Both the position numbers and the translations under genes were made by a program. The notes below the pieces were generated by a model that ran no database searches, had not been told where the DNA came from, and saw nothing but the letters and a program-made list of their open reading frames with translations. A DNA stretch of 64,000 nucleotides, from positions 178,933,041-178,997,040 of the forward strand of contig CM060846.1 in the NCBI GenBank assembly GCA_030762175.1. The letters are read 5' to 3'. Below, one piece after another: positions 20,877 through 32,900 of the stretch; positions within the stretch are counted from its first letter, which is position 1; every line of letters begins with the position of its first letter. This DNA comes from Metallyticus violacea. Its lineage: Eukaryota > Arthropoda > Insecta > Mantodea > Metallyticidae.

Positions 20877-21860
20877 TAATGCCATTTTCCAAGTGCATTT
20901 TGGAAGTCATGTTCTTTAAGGGTGTTTAGCATATACAGCGTTTCTTCTTTAATCCTCTCAATTGTGTCGATCCGACGTCCTTTCAACTTGATTTTCACTT
21001 TGGGGAATAGAGCGAAGTCGCAGGGTGCCAAATCAGGTGAGTACGATAAGTGGGGGACAACCGTCATGTTACTTTTCGTCATAAAGATCCTGGTGAATAA
21101 GGAATTGTGACACGGCGCATTATCGTAATGCAACACTTGTCGCCATAGTTCAGCCCATCGTCTTCGCACATTTTCACCGAGCCGTCGCAAAACGTCACAG
21201 TAGTATGTAGAATTCACTGTTTGATTTGTTGGGACGAATTCTTTGTGCAAAATCCCCTTGGTATCAAAGAAAACGAGGAGCATGCTCTTGACTTTGCTTT
21301 TCACTTGTCTCGCTTTTTTTTGGTCTTGATGAGTTCGGGCTCGTCCACCGGGAGGATTGTCGTTTTGACTCAGGATCATAAGCGTACGTCCAGCTCTCGT
21401 CGCCAATGATGATCCTGGACAAGAAGGTTGGGTCATCGGATACGCCCTGACGAAGCTCCGTGCAAACCTCAACACACTGAACCTTCTGATCAGTACTCAG
21501 GATCTTTGGCACAAATTTTGCGACGACACGATGCATGCCCAATTCATCATTTAAAATCGTTGGCATGTCCCATAATTCCCACTTTATGAGCAAGGTCTTC
21601 AATGGTTGGACGTCGATCCTCAGGAACGAGGTGTTAAACTTTGGCAAAAACGTCAGGCGTTTTGCAGCTGACGGGCCTACCGGTGTGAGTATCGTCTTCA
21701 ATAGCTGTACGGCCGGCCCTGAACCGAGCATACCACTCAAACACACGTGTGCGGCTCATGCTTTCCCCCAAATACTTGTTGAATCATTGCGAGGGTCTTC
21801 GTAGCATTTTGCCGACGATTGCAAAGAATTTGCACACTCTCGGTTCTAATCTTGATCCAT
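20877..21860 (-). pseudogene. mariner transposase (DD34D), frameshifted
   Basis: Minus-strand mariner transposase from about 21,860 to the stop at 20,877. It would catalyse cut-and-paste at TA sites. The three catalytic Asp are visible: GDESWTYAYDPESK near 21,400-21,360, HYDNAPCHNS near 21,130, and SPDLAPCDFALFPK near 21,050-21,000. The last two are in the D34D pattern. The N-terminal HTH region (21,860-21,550) is in another frame and has stops. A frame change near 21,315-21,322 coincides with a run of eight T on the plus strand. Length is normal for mariner (about 330-345 residues). The terminal repeats were not clearly found; the 3' side runs into the GT microsatellite. Confidence 0.88.
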
Positions 21861-22115
21861 CGTAAAATCGCCACACACTACACACAGAGTACCATGAAAA
21901 GTACTATAGAATCTCAGCACATCTTCCTAGCTGCATGAAACTTTAAATACTCACTTATAGATGCACTAGTGTTACCACCTAGCGGTACCAATCTCTTACT
22001 GCAACTACTGTCGAAATGACAGCATCAGTCCCGAATATTGTGAATACCACCTCGTATTGTATGACCATTTAAGTTTTCCTTTTTTCTGCTTCTCTAGTAC
22101 TTGTATTACACGCAC

Positions 22116-22147
22116 CCACCCACACACACACACACACACCCACACAC
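22116..22147. repeat. (CA)n/(CCCACA)n microsatellite
   Basis: CA units with interspersed CCCA at the left shoulder of the foldback element, followed by a short (AT)n/ATAAT tract to 22,180. Confidence 0.9.
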
Positions 22148-22191
22148 GCAGATATATATAATATAATATATAATATAAAATAAAAGTAAAA

Positions 22192-22503
22192 ATAAAGTAA
22201 CACTATTAAAAATGTAACAAATTAACAGTAATTATAACAGTAGAAAAGGATAAAACACTAAGAAAAAGTCACACTTGAGATGGCTATATTTCGAACTCTA
22301 GGAGGGAGTCCTTCTATGGCAAGAAGACAAGTGACGGTTATATTATAATTACTATTATAATCATTATATATAACAAATTAACAACTCGAACTCGACGAGT
22401 TCGAAATATAACAATTTCAAGTGCGAATTTATCTAAGTGCTTATCCTATTCTACTTTTATTATTACTGTTAATTTGTTACATTGGTAATAGTGTTACTTT
22501 ATG
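22192..22503. mobile_element. Foldback/hairpin element, ~110-bp inverted arms
   Basis: Left arm 22,192-22,302 and right arm 22,389-22,503 are inverted repeats. Both read, from outside in, AAAGTAACACTATTA, then ATGTAACAAATTAACAGTAAT, then a GATAA…GCACTTGA-type block, then ATTTCGAACTC. An ~85-bp loop separates them. There is no coding capacity, so it is a foldback or hairpin MITE. Its right edge lies about 28 bp before the mariner left end. Confidence 0.85.
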
Positions 22504-22530
22504 TTTCTTTTTCTTTTATATATATTTACA

Positions 22531-23812
22531 GGTACGACAGTGGGTCCATAAGTTTTCGGCCTCGTCGTTAAGGATTATCGCCTTCATAAAACCCTTATCT
22601 GATGTCATTCCTTATCTGTTAAGTAAATACTTGCAACTGTAACTTCAGCTGCACTGTGTTAAGTTGTTCAGATACAGTTGCATAAACTGGGGTATGTGTA
22701 AGAGATTGTGACATATTCAAAATGGAGTTTCGAGCTGTTATTCACAAAAGAACGATTTACTCCAAATGAAATTAACAGCGATTGGACGGTGTATATGAGG
22801 AAGCATCCCCCTCATATTCTACCGTAAAAGAATGGACCAAACTTTTTCGAATGGGTCGAGAAAGCATTGAAGACGAAGAGCGTGCGGGTCGAACCTTCGA
22901 GGTACTCACTCCTGAAAACATTGCAGTTGTGGAAGGAGAAATTATGGCAGACCGGCGAATCAAAGTTACAGAAATAGCAGTAAGGTTGGGCCTTTCTAAA
23001 ACAACGCTCCTTCGCACAATTCATGAACATTTAAACATGAATAAGGTTAGTGCAAGATGGGTACTTAAACTTCTTTCCTCAGTGTGAAAGAAGCAAACGA
23101 GTCATCTGTTATCAGGCATATTTGGAACTCTGCCGTGGCAACGAGAGAGACGTTCTGGAAACCATTGTTACAGGAGATAAAACTATGGCCCTCTACTATG
23201 ATCCCTTATTCAAAGGGAGTCACTGGAATGGCGTAAACCTGATCAAGCAGTGCCTGTAAAGGCCAAGGTCACTCAATCAACCAACAAGATCATGACCACA
23301 ATTTTCAGGGACTGTGAAGGAATGCTCTTCATTGACTTCAAGTAGAGGAACGCCACAGTAAATGGGGATTACTATGCTGGCCTATTGCATACGTGCTTCC
23401 ATAAAAGAGAAAAGGCGAGGAAAGCTGAGTGGTGGTGTGCGCCTTCTTCACGACAACGTGCCTCTGCACACAGGTCTTTTTGCAAAAGAAGCTGTGAAGA
23501 AATGTGCCTTTAAGATCGACCATCCACCCTAGAACCCAGATCTAGCTCCCAGTGACTATTTCCTCTTCTCTAACCTCAAGAAAGACCTTCCAGGAAGGAA
23601 ATTTAAGTGTGACGAAGAAGTGATGAATGCGGTTTATGCCCTTTTTGCAGAGAAAACTTCTGACTATTGTTTTGGGGGGGGGAATGAAATGTTATTTCAA
23701 AGATTTGGTAAGTGTTTTGCAATAAAGAGTAACTCTATTGAAAAGTGAAATACAGTTTTAGTCTTTATTATACCTAGAAATTTGCTAGGCCGGAATTATA
23801 TGTACCTACCTA
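22531..23812 (+). mobile_element. Second mariner-type element with degenerate TIRs
   Basis: The left terminus TACGACAGTGGGTCCATAAG (about 22,532-22,551) followed by TTTTCGGCC is matched by a degraded inverse AGGCCGGAATTATATGTACC near 23,787-23,806. TA dinucleotides flank both ends, as expected for mariner integration. It encloses a broken transposase gene on the plus strand. Confidence 0.8.
22723..23748 (+). pseudogene. mariner transposase, multiple breaks
   Basis: Begins MEFRAVI at 22,723. The HTH region continues in a second frame from 22,782 with TVKEWTKLFRMGRESIEDEE and IAVRLGLSKTTLLRTIHEHL. The catalytic core follows in other frames: VTGDKTMALYYDP (first Asp) near 23,170-23,210, LLHDNVPLHTG (second Asp) near 23,440, and NPDLAPSDYFLFSNLK (third Asp) near 23,535-23,580. 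The family C-terminus CDEEVMNAVYALFAEKTSDY ends near 23,665. All three Asp survive, but frame changes at about 22,770, 23,085 and 23,250 and stops near 23,345 and 23,530 inactivate it. It differs in sequence from the 20.9-kb mariner, so it represents a different family. Confidence 0.88.
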
Positions 23813-25829
23813 TATATATACCTATATCCTGTTTTTGCCAGCAGTTCATTTGCTAAGTTCAGGTAAAATGAGGATGAAACGGAAATTAGGCGGAAAAAGT
23901 ACTTATAAGCAATTAATCCAACTTCAAGTTTTCATATTAAATGGGATATCATTATATTCTTTACCATAAATTTCCACATCCCCGTCAATACCCTTACTTT
24001 AATATCATCAGTATTCATTTCATCCAAGTCCTGCACAGTAACTTCATTTGATCTTTGATGTCGCTATAAGTTTCCATGTATCGCATTCAGAGATTGCAAT
24101 CATGAAACGAAATAAATCACAGAATTAGACGAACTAACTGCTGGGGTATTTTTCACTGATGCATTTTCCAATATGGAATCCTAAATGCTGGAAATGCATT
24201 TACTATAATGTTTTTCTGCGATATGATCCTCAAATTCTTGACCGAGAGTCTGCGGATGTCTATTCCAGGCAAATATGTTTCAAAAGCACATTCCCTGGCA
24301 TTGGTATGTGATGATCAGAGTTGCCACGACAGGGCTAAAACTGTACACTTCATTATAGCTACCTCCAAAAGGCTCTCTACCCCAGTGAACAGCAGGAAAT
24401 TTCTACGTTCATTCCGAAAGCAATAAGTATGATAAATGAGTTATATAGACAAAAGTTGTGTGAATGATAGTAAATTTTGAAAAAATATGAACACTGTGTA
24501 GAAAATAGTTCAACACGTTTCCTTTTTGAATATATCGACAATGCATAGAATTTAATAAAAGAAAAAATGTGGTTAACGACCATAATTAATTTCTATATAT
24601 TGAATATAATAGTGTAAATCCTCTCAAATTCAGTCATGTCTCACACCTAACACTTGGAACTAAATATAGGGAGAAATGTGGATATCGTGCAGTTTGAAAA
24701 AAAAATCCTGTTATTTAGAAGGCGGACTTCCTCACTATTTGCTTTGAAATTTAACAAAGAAACTGTTTTGGAAATACATACTCTTCTAATTTTACAACTG
24801 AAGCTGAAGATAGATATTATGTACAACATGGGGAATATCTGGAAGAAGCAATGTAAATAACTGGATCTATTACAAGGGTTGAAAGAGTTAATGTCAGTTT
24901 GTCTAATGGTGATGTGCTTCTTAAAGGAGGTAGTAAAGATTGTATGAATAGAGTAGGTAAGTTCATTGTTCCGCTTTGAGAATGAGGAGGCAGTAAACAA
25001 AGGCATTTCACACATAAAAATATTTGTATTCAATAACAGACACTGAGTAGTAAATCTGACGCACTCACAATTTAAAGGAGCTACACAATGCGAAGAAGAG
25101 CTGTGCAATAGTATATTGGGAATTAACTTTGTTTAAACAATGGAATAACTTCCAGGACTTTTGCTAGGTTATTTATAAGCAATTCGTTAAGGAATGCTGA
25201 AAATCACGTAACATTTTTACATGTTTGAAGGGATTATGCTGAGAGCTTAAAGATATTTATTTGATTCCGAAATATAATATTCCGCTGTGCTCAGTTGCAT
25301 TTGAATGAAAGAGAAGATTCTTGCAAAATTTAAAAATTGGTTGCCTCCTGGCATCTTGAGATCCTCTTCGAGTGATTATCCTCCCTGGACCTATATCCTC
25401 TGGGGATTGGGAGCCAATGCCCAGGTTAGTCTCCTGTAGGGCAGCTGTTTATTTCTGGCCACACACAGAATTGTCATATATCCTGAAGAGTAGCCAATTC
25501 AATGTTAAGGTCTCCAATGCATCACAAACTTAGAAATACGCGCACACACACATGAAGATGGAATTAACATGAATGATGAAATAGAAGGTATATCCGCCAT
25601 AGAAAAATTCTATCCCGACCTTTGTCCTTTCTGAAAATGAACAGAGGAAAAACGCAAAAAACTTCAGGAAAGATAGTCGTCTGCAGGATTTGTACCTGGG
25701 ATCTTTCGAGTAAAAGTACCGTGCGAACTAGCAAAAAATTACCATTTTGTTTAATGGCTTTTACAATAAATATTATTTTTCTTTTTGGGAAAAGCTAGTC
25801 TTTATTGTTGTTGTTATTACGATTATTAC

Positions 25830-25867
<38 letters not shown>

Positions 25868-27038
25868 GTTGCTGTAATTATAATTATTTTTTCTGGGATG
25901 GAATGTAACAAACAGGGTTATAGTAGTTTAGAACGACGTATTAGCTTAAGATTAATAAAAATAAACCTGTCATCCTTGGTTACCTTTGAATAGGGCTAAC
26001 AATATAACCAATAACTGCGTTTTCTTTAGTAGCCAAGTAAGGATTGTTGTATGAAAGTTCAATTGCGATGCTAAAATCTTAGGAGTACAATAAATACGGA
26101 CAGCATTTCTATGGTTCTTCAACAATCCTTTGCGGGTTATTTCACAATGGTTGTTATTACAGAAATCGATATGTTCCTTATTTTTCTGGTAATGTTAATA
26201 TTTAATTGGAAGTTTTATAGCGTTTTTACTTTTCCGACCCAGAACAGAACGCTTTGAAACTTATTATTACCGTACATTGCCGATAGCTTCATGTTACCTA
26301 TGGTTTTTGTGGCTCCCCACTGCTTTCTTCCATTCTCCGCCTCAAGATTAAAACTTTTTTACCCGAACCTGCAGTCCGTTGCTTGTAGATAGTCCATCGT
26401 TAGTTGCTTCTACTTTTGACTCACTCCATTCACCCTAAGGGTATAAAGACTTGACCGATGCTCTTTTATGTTTGCTATTGAATGCGGTTTCCAAGATTTA
26501 TTCTGCTGCCCACATTTGGTGTACAATCTCTAAAAGATTGTTGTAACTTTGTGGACAATAGAGAAAAGTTCCTAATTTAAATAAGATGTCTTCAGGTACT
26601 TATTTTTAAGCCAGTGTAGCTCAACGTGCTTTTCTATCTATTCATTGAACTATGCAAAAGGTTGTCAGAAGTTCTCTTATAACTTTTACATGTTTTTAGC
26701 AATGAAAATTATGCTTAAATCATAGGCCTATTTAGTTTGGAGTGCTGAAATGGAGTGCATAAAATGCATTATTTAAAAAGCTAAACAACACTTTTACATG
26801 TTGTATGAATTTTTTTTTAGTTCATATAATGCACATGACAAAGAAACCTACCTTGTTCTGGAGCTAGCAATCTGAAATATTTTACAATATTCTCAATTTG
26901 AATTAAATTAAAATTATATATTATAATGGCTGAAGAAATACAAACGTTTTTGTTATGGAAAAAATTACATAAAATATGAAAGAAAGAGTGAAGATTAACC
27001 TCCGTAAACGGAGGTACTTAGAAAAAATTATTATTTGG

Positions 27039-27040
<2 letters not shown>
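23813..27040. other. Unassigned AT-rich stretch
   Basis: Includes a 153-codon minus-strand open frame at 24,647-25,108 with many Ser/Phe/Ile residues and no recognised domain, which could be chance in AT-rich DNA. A weak tRNA-B-box-like motif occurs on the minus strand near 25,690. No gene can be supported. Confidence 0.5.
25829..25865. repeat. (ATT)n microsatellite
   Basis: About 12 ATT units. The apparent poly-Leu open frame over it is an artefact of the repeat. Confidence 0.97.

Positions 27041-27110
<70 letters not shown>
27041..27110. repeat. (ATT)n microsatellite, probable LINE tail
   Basis: About 23 ATT units. Read on the minus strand it is (AAT)n and sits exactly at the 3' end of the LINE-like remnant at 27.11-27.66 kb, as the simple-repeat tails of I-like LINEs do. 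Confidence 0.95.
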
Positions 27111-27112
<2 letters not shown>

Positions 27113-27660
27113 GTGGTGGTGGTTTACTTTACAAAATGTATTTGTAACAAATCTAGCTCATCCATGTCGCACTGGTCCTGGGACCATACATGCATTCCCA
27201 ATACACTAGGAAATACATGAAATTACACAAAATAATATTTAAATATTAAGATACAAACAATGTATATAATAATGAATTAAAGTAATGAAAAATATATAAT
27301 TGATTTACTCAAAATACATAAATAAATATACAGAAAATAAAACAGGGCAAAATGAATAACATATTCTCACAAATATATGTGCAAATAAATCCAAAAATAC
27401 TGTTAATCGTGCCCTCCCACTCCTCTTCACGGTTGTCTGCCTCTCATGATCTCAGCTGTCTCAATTTATTTAAAATTTTACCTACTCCCTCTTCCTCCTT
27501 TCTATCTGCCAGCAAAGTGCAGCACTACCACTGCTCTCTCCTCCCTTTAGCAAACGAAAACGGCATATGTATTTCTTCATTCTTCCGTCCCCATGGAGAA
27601 TATGTTCCCAAGATCATTTCTCCACATATCTCTCTGTTACTTTAGTCATCGCTACCCGCC
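27111..27660 (-). pseudogene. LINE 3' end remnant with (AAT)n tail
   Basis: The minus-strand translation near 27,690-27,600 gives LLD-VRRVAMTKVTERYVE, which resembles the post-RT segment of I/R1-type pol proteins (hydrophobic, R-R-x-A, T-x-A/R-Y). The rest is too decayed to follow. The main support is the orientation of this piece relative to the (AAT)n tail. Low confidence. Confidence 0.35.
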
Positions 27661-27736
27661 TAACCTAATCCAAGAGAGCGCCTGATTGCAGGGTTTGGCA
27701 CCTGTTTAGATGTAACGCTTCATCCTCCATCCCATC

Positions 27737-28032
27737 GGCCCTGGTGGTGTAGTGCTAACCATATTTGCCTTCTAAAACCAAAATCGCGGGTTCAAACCCG
27801 GCCAGGATCGATGAATTTTTTCGGGCATAAAACTCCTAAGTATGGCTCCCTTTGGAAGGGAAGTAAAGCCGTGAGTCCCGTGCCGTACATTTGCGGCACG
27901 AAAAAGAACCTCAATCCTGAAAGAAGACGCCTCTGAGCAAAATTTGTCGGCCGTTTCACGCCATGATTTGAATGGGACGATGATGACCTGAGATGTTAAA
28001 GAGCACCCATAAATAAATTAAATAAAAAAAAA
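27737..28032 (+). mobile_element. SINE-A copy, full length
   Basis: Head GGCCCTGGTGGTGTAGTGCT with B box GGTTCAAACCC, complete body, and a 3' end AATAAATTAAATAAAAAAAA. Confidence 0.93.
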
Positions 28033-28628
28033 ATCCTGCAACGGATTTTCAGCTCCGATTGTATCTCTAGCGAGACTTTTTCTGCACACTCCGTTAGAGT
28101 CTGCTGCTTATGAATGCCCCTCAAGTGTAGCTTAATTTTCCTTCAAACCTTCCTCTTGTGTGTCTTCCTTCTATTCATGTGCTCATAAAGAGTCCATGTT
28201 TTCAAAATCCTCACCTAAATTCTACTATGTAAATATTTTTTCTGTTGCTTTTAAAGTTCGGATGCTTTAGGTTGCACATAATTTGACTGTTTTTCATTTT
28301 TCTTTGCTCTTCGTTTTTAGTAAGTGTGCTTCCTTTGTATTTATTGAGGGATTAATGAGAAAGAGAGGATTTTAAAATAAATGCACTAGAAATGATAAAA
28401 GTGGAAAGAGATATATCTTATTTTATCATATATTAACTTTACAGCTCGAGCTATAGCCCACAGATATTGGATATTGCGTTTATATAAGCGATATTTCCCC
28501 ATGCCGAACGCTGAATTAATCCCGATCTATAAATAGAATAATGAAAAATTAGTCTGAGGTTTTCTTACATTTGTACTTAATGTGACATTGTATGTTCTGA
28601 ACTAAGTAGGGCACAAGGTAGGTAATTT
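28033..28628. other. Unassigned spacer between two SINE-A copies
   Basis: AT-rich DNA without recognised motifs. Confidence 0.6.
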
Positions 28629-28640
28629 AATAAGTGATGT

Positions 28641-28931
28641 CGGTCCTGGTGGTGTAGTGGTTACCATACTTGCCTCCTAAACCCAAGATTGCGGGTTTGA
28701 ACCCGGCCAGGATCGATGGATTTTTTCAGGCGTAAAAATCCTAAGTATGGCTTCCTTCGGAAGGGAAGTAAAGCCGTGGGTCCCGTGTCGTACATTTACG
28801 GCACGAAAAAGAACCTCAAGCCTGAAAGAGAGGCCTCTGAGCAAAATTTGTCGGCCGTTTCACGCCCTGAGTTGAATGGGGCGCTGATGACCGCTGATGA
28901 GCGTCCATAAATAAATCAATAATATAATATA
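28641..28931 (+). mobile_element. SINE-A copy, best preserved, 12-bp TSD
   Basis: Closest to the family consensus in this window: A box TGTAGTGGTTACCATACTTG, B box GGTTTGAACCC, intact body. It is flanked by AATAAGTGATGT at 28,629-28,640 and 28,932-28,943. A short deletion removes part of the last block (GAGATGTTAAAGAG). The open frame over the body (28,716-28,910) is a by-product of the SINE. Confidence 0.95.
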
Positions 28932-28943
28932 AATAAGTGATGT

Positions 28944-29825
28944 GCAAATACTTCACTAGAGAACATTCTGCGATTTAAATAATGTATGTGCTTCAGCACG
29001 TTAAGTAAGTTACTTTCTTATGGTTTCGGTTTAAGAGCTTTTACTTCCCCCCCCCATAACTCTAAATATCCAAAAGGACAAATCTCCAGCAAGAGTTCCT
29101 CATGCTAGAGCATAAGAAATATGTGAATATGTTATTATTTTTCAGTTTGTGTGTTTATGTTATTTAAACACTATGGAGGGTGCATTTTATATTACATCTT
29201 ATTATATTCTTGAATTGAATTTATCCCTAATTTTTTTCTCCTAAATCTGACAACAAAACTTATGTTCATAAACTGAACTTTTTTTAATAGGTACCAAAGC
29301 AATGCATATTGAAAATAATCCAAATTCATTTTGAATTTCAGAGCTTTTACTGCTCCAACCAATATTGTTAGGCTTTTATTCTTGTGTATTTGTAGCCTTT
29401 CGCAATAAACATTCACAGTGTTATTGTTGCAACAGTCTGCAGCACTGCGTTGCCGTGAACTTCAGTCAGTCTAGTGTACGTTGGGGAATGTTCGCAAAGG
29501 AAAGTCATAGTGGGTATTTACGAAACTCTGTAAAGATTTAATATTCTTGCAGCCACTAAACATGAAATGGTGTTAGTAAAGAATTTACTTCCTTAGACTG
29601 GAACTATCTAAAACAAGGAATCTTCTTACAGTAATACTATTGATTTATTGAGAAATCCTAAGGTAAAACCTGGTGGCGGTCGAATATCAAAGAAAATTGT
29701 TACAGAGAAACAAGCTGTCAAAAGTTCTTGGATTGTTTGCGATATCCTGAATGGCATTATGGAAGGAATATAAGTAGGTTAACTTATCTACCAGTTGATC
29801 TGAGCTCTTCAAAGCTATAAGATGT
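28944..29825. other. Unassigned AT-rich stretch
   Basis: No repeat boundary or convincing frame. Confidence 0.6.
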
Positions 29826-30162
29826 GGTTTTTGAGTTACGGGCCGCCTGAGCGCGGCTGCTTACTGGAGAGGTTGTCCCCGCAACCAGAAAAAGGGATCA
29901 AAGTCGTCGAACGTAAAGTTATATTTTTATTGTTTATATTTTATAGAAACCAAAAAATTGATTGAATTTGAAACTCATAATAAGAGATACTGATAATTAT
30001 GCCCCTCTGTAACAATTCATTGTGGCTATCTGCATAGGAAATGTCCGAAATTTCTTTTAACTTTACTTCCATAAGAACACGACGTTACTTGTCGTTGAGA
30101 GATGCAGCCTCTTACAATTTTTAAATTGGCGAATAGTTTCTCTACCTGGAACACAACTGTAA

Positions 30163-30200
<38 letters not shown>

Positions 30201-30492
30201 TAAATCGCCTTATCGCTTCTCTGCAAGATTTCTTTTTCACCTATGTGTTGCATATAAACACCTGTTCTTCAGAACAGTATTTATGCAGTGGCATCCCTAA
30301 CGGAAAACAATAGTACAATATTTACATTCAATGGGATCACTGTGTAAAACACGAACGCACAACCACTTGCTGGCAAAGTCTCCCTCAATTACTACAAGCT
30401 GCTACCATCATTTGCATTATATGACCTTAACGACTGGTTTCTCCCAGAACATAGCCCCGCTCTGCCGGCTTGTAACACAAATAAAGTCACTG
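29826..30492. mobile_element. MITE-like element, copy A
   Basis: Inverted ends: GTTACGGGCCGCCTGAGCGC at 29,837 and, on the other strand, GTTACAAGCCGGCAGAGCGG at about 30,475. The outer right boundary CACTG precedes TATT. The whole 0.65 kb is homologous, in reverse orientation, to 42,250-43,073. It contains a 33-bp T run (30,167-30,199), matched by an A run in copy B. It has no transposase and looks like a non-autonomous DNA transposon. Superfamily not determined. Confidence 0.75.
30167..30199. repeat. Poly-T run inside MITE copy A
   Basis: 33 T. The Lys-rich open frame on the minus strand across it is an artefact. Confidence 0.97.
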
Positions 30493-32379
30493 TATTAAGT
30501 TTATCATGAATTAACAGAAGGTTAATTTTAAACCAATTTCATTTTAATACGTTTTCTAAAATTAATGTGATATTGCGTTTTAATCTCCTGCAACAGATGG
30601 ATGTACTGTCTTTACAAAATTGAGAAATGAAATGTATTAATTTCACCGCGCTGAAAACAAAATCCAAGACCTGCGAACTCAGCCTAGAATTGATCAACTC
30701 CAGGCCAATTCATATTATACTAACACCAGGAAATGACAAAACAATTACGTTAATTTCTTTTTTACAGCAAGTTTATGCATTGCGCAAGAAATTGAATCAA
30801 AGGGTATTTTACTGCCGGAATACAGTCTTTATTCATTATGTTTTGTGGGCTGTAATCAAATTAACTAATATTCTGCATCTGGTCCGAAGTGCAGCCTCCA
30901 AGAGGCTCAAGTGAAATAGGGTCTGCATGGCTGCGTCATATAAAATCAACCATTATCCCTAATCCCCCCCCCCCTAAACGATAATCACTCTCAACTAATC
31001 ATGAAGGTATTGGGACATTATACTTCATTTTCGGAGCTTGAGTTTAGATATGCACTTGTTACTTTGTGATGAATCATCAGGTCTAATTTGCAAAGCCCAT
31101 ATTGTGCAAACCCTTTGCCATTGACTCAAAACACCATGTATATCGTATGCAAATAACATGTCTAGTGCGAGATCAGTTTTATTGCTCTTAACAGGGCATT
31201 TTGTCCTATTGAGAAGGTAAACATATTGAAATCAAAACTGAGGAGGAAAGAATGCAGTTATACAACTAAGTCAGTTCTTTTGGAGAGCTGGACAAGTATT
31301 AATTTATCTATTAATATAAAATGCTTAAACATTTACACGAAAATGAAACAAACCAATTACTCAAAGAAGAAAAATTATTTACAAACATTTAATCCAAAAT
31401 CAGTCAGTGTAACTGAAGTCAATTCATAAATAATTATAGATTTGGGTCAACATAGAAGTCACAAGGAAAATGAAAGATGGAACAAGAAGACAGAATTGCG
31501 CTACAGCTTATCGATCTCATAAATTCTACCTGCAGCAAAAAAAGAAAGGTGTCTACTTTGCAAGCAATATACTGAAAAGTGAAAAACGTTACCTGGATTG
31601 AGATGCCATGCTAACCAACTGTCCACTTGATGACTGGCATACGTACTTACTGCATGTTGGGGCTAATGAGCGTATTAAATAGATTTCTTCACTTTTAATT
31701 TTTATTATGAGAAATTAAAACAAATGGTAATAAATTTCATAAATATTTTTAAAATTTATGAAAATAAAGAGAACTTAATTATGTTTGCTTAACAACACAA
31801 AGAAATATTTATCGATCTGTTGCAAGTTTACTATGTCGTATATTTATGACAAAATTTAATAAGTTCAAAGATTTTATATAATAACCAGAATACTATTTTG
31901 CTTGACGTTCTAAGATGCATAATAAAATAGAAGCTCCTATTTGTGCAGTTTTATGAGTATTAAAAAGAAGCGAATATTTTATTGAACAAAAAAAAAAAAA
32001 AACAATAAAAAGAAAAGAAAAAAATGGGAAGAAGGAAAGGAAGGAAAATAAGATTTTTTCCTCTTCTGAAAAATTGCAAGTCACGTACATGTTTAGCTTT
32101 GAAAAAAAAGTACTTAAGTGTAAACTTCAACAACTCCGTAAGTTTATCCATAAAGAGTTTAATTAAAATATGTCGTGACATTTTTCATGAGTGAATTTTT
32201 TCTCTATACAGCATAATAAAAATTGCATTCCACAATCGTTACAGGAAAATATTGCTTTATAGCGCATCTAGACAAAAGCTTAATGAAGTTGATCCAAATA
32301 TACCTTATATTACGCCACTGATGTGGCATTAAGTATTATTATCTGGTTGGCCAGGGAAGGGGGAGAAGGTGATGGAGCA
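30493..32379. other. Unassigned AT-rich stretch
   Basis: Contains a run of C near 30,966 and an A run near 31,987. Open frames such as 30,627-30,914 have no recognisable domain. Confidence 0.6.
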
Positions 32380-32408
32380 AGAGAGAGAGAGAGAAAGAGA
32401 GAGAGAGC
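32380..32408. repeat. (GA)n microsatellite
   Basis: GAGAGA run with one AAAG interruption. Confidence 0.95.
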
Positions 32409-32517
32409 TTCATAACAATACAAAAGTGGTCGGAAGAGCAAAGCCAGAATCCTAATATACATAACGTTAGCTCTCATCGTTTCCTTGTTAGAGAAGAGGG
32501 AAAAAATGTAGACGTCG

Positions 32518-32518
<1 letters not shown>

Positions 32519-32565
<47 letters not shown>
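32519..32565. repeat. (AT)n microsatellite
   Basis: About 23 AT units. Confidence 0.97.
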
Positions 32566-32568
<3 letters not shown>

Positions 32569-32705
32569 GTGACAAAAAGAGATAGGAAGCCGTAGAAAGA
32601 CGAAGCGGATGAGATCAGAGGAAGGTTTTTCCGAAATGAACATCATACTGAGTACCACATTCAGATCGAAATCTTTTATTAGCCCATAGACAAGAGAATT
32701 TCTGT

Positions 32706-32900
32706 TACCGATACGAGGCCGAGAACAATAAGGTATGAACTCGTAAACGGGATGTCTACGGTACGATCCCCGTCAAAACTGTTCTTCCCGATTGAGGTTT
32801 TAATCGTTTTTTCCTCAATTCTCGTAATTGCAAATACTAAGTGTGTAGGATACCCCAAATTTATGCTTGGAACGCGTCCTTACAAAAAAAAAAAAAAAAA
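32706..32900 (+). mobile_element. SINE-B relic, strongly diverged 5' part
   Basis: CGAGGCCGAG…ACTCGTAAACGGGA…TACGATCCCCGTC aligns to the SINE-B head. It is followed by GGTTTTAATCG, CTCAATTCTCGTAATTG, GGATACCCCAAATTTA, GCTTGGAACGCGTCCTTAC and an A run in the right order. It ends at the internal A-rich tract. Confidence 0.7.

Noticed and set aside
24647..25108. 153-codon minus-strand frame
   Set aside because: Composition is what AT-rich DNA gives by chance; no motif, no neighbours. Only a homology search could change this.
25640..25745. B-box-like motif on the minus strand near 25,690
   Set aside because: No matching A box and no second copy, so not called a SINE.
25805..25993. Poly-Leu open frame
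   Set aside because: Translation of the (ATT)n microsatellite.
26976..27220. Poly-Tyr / poly-Leu open frames
   Set aside because: Translation of the (ATT)n tract at 27,041-27,110.
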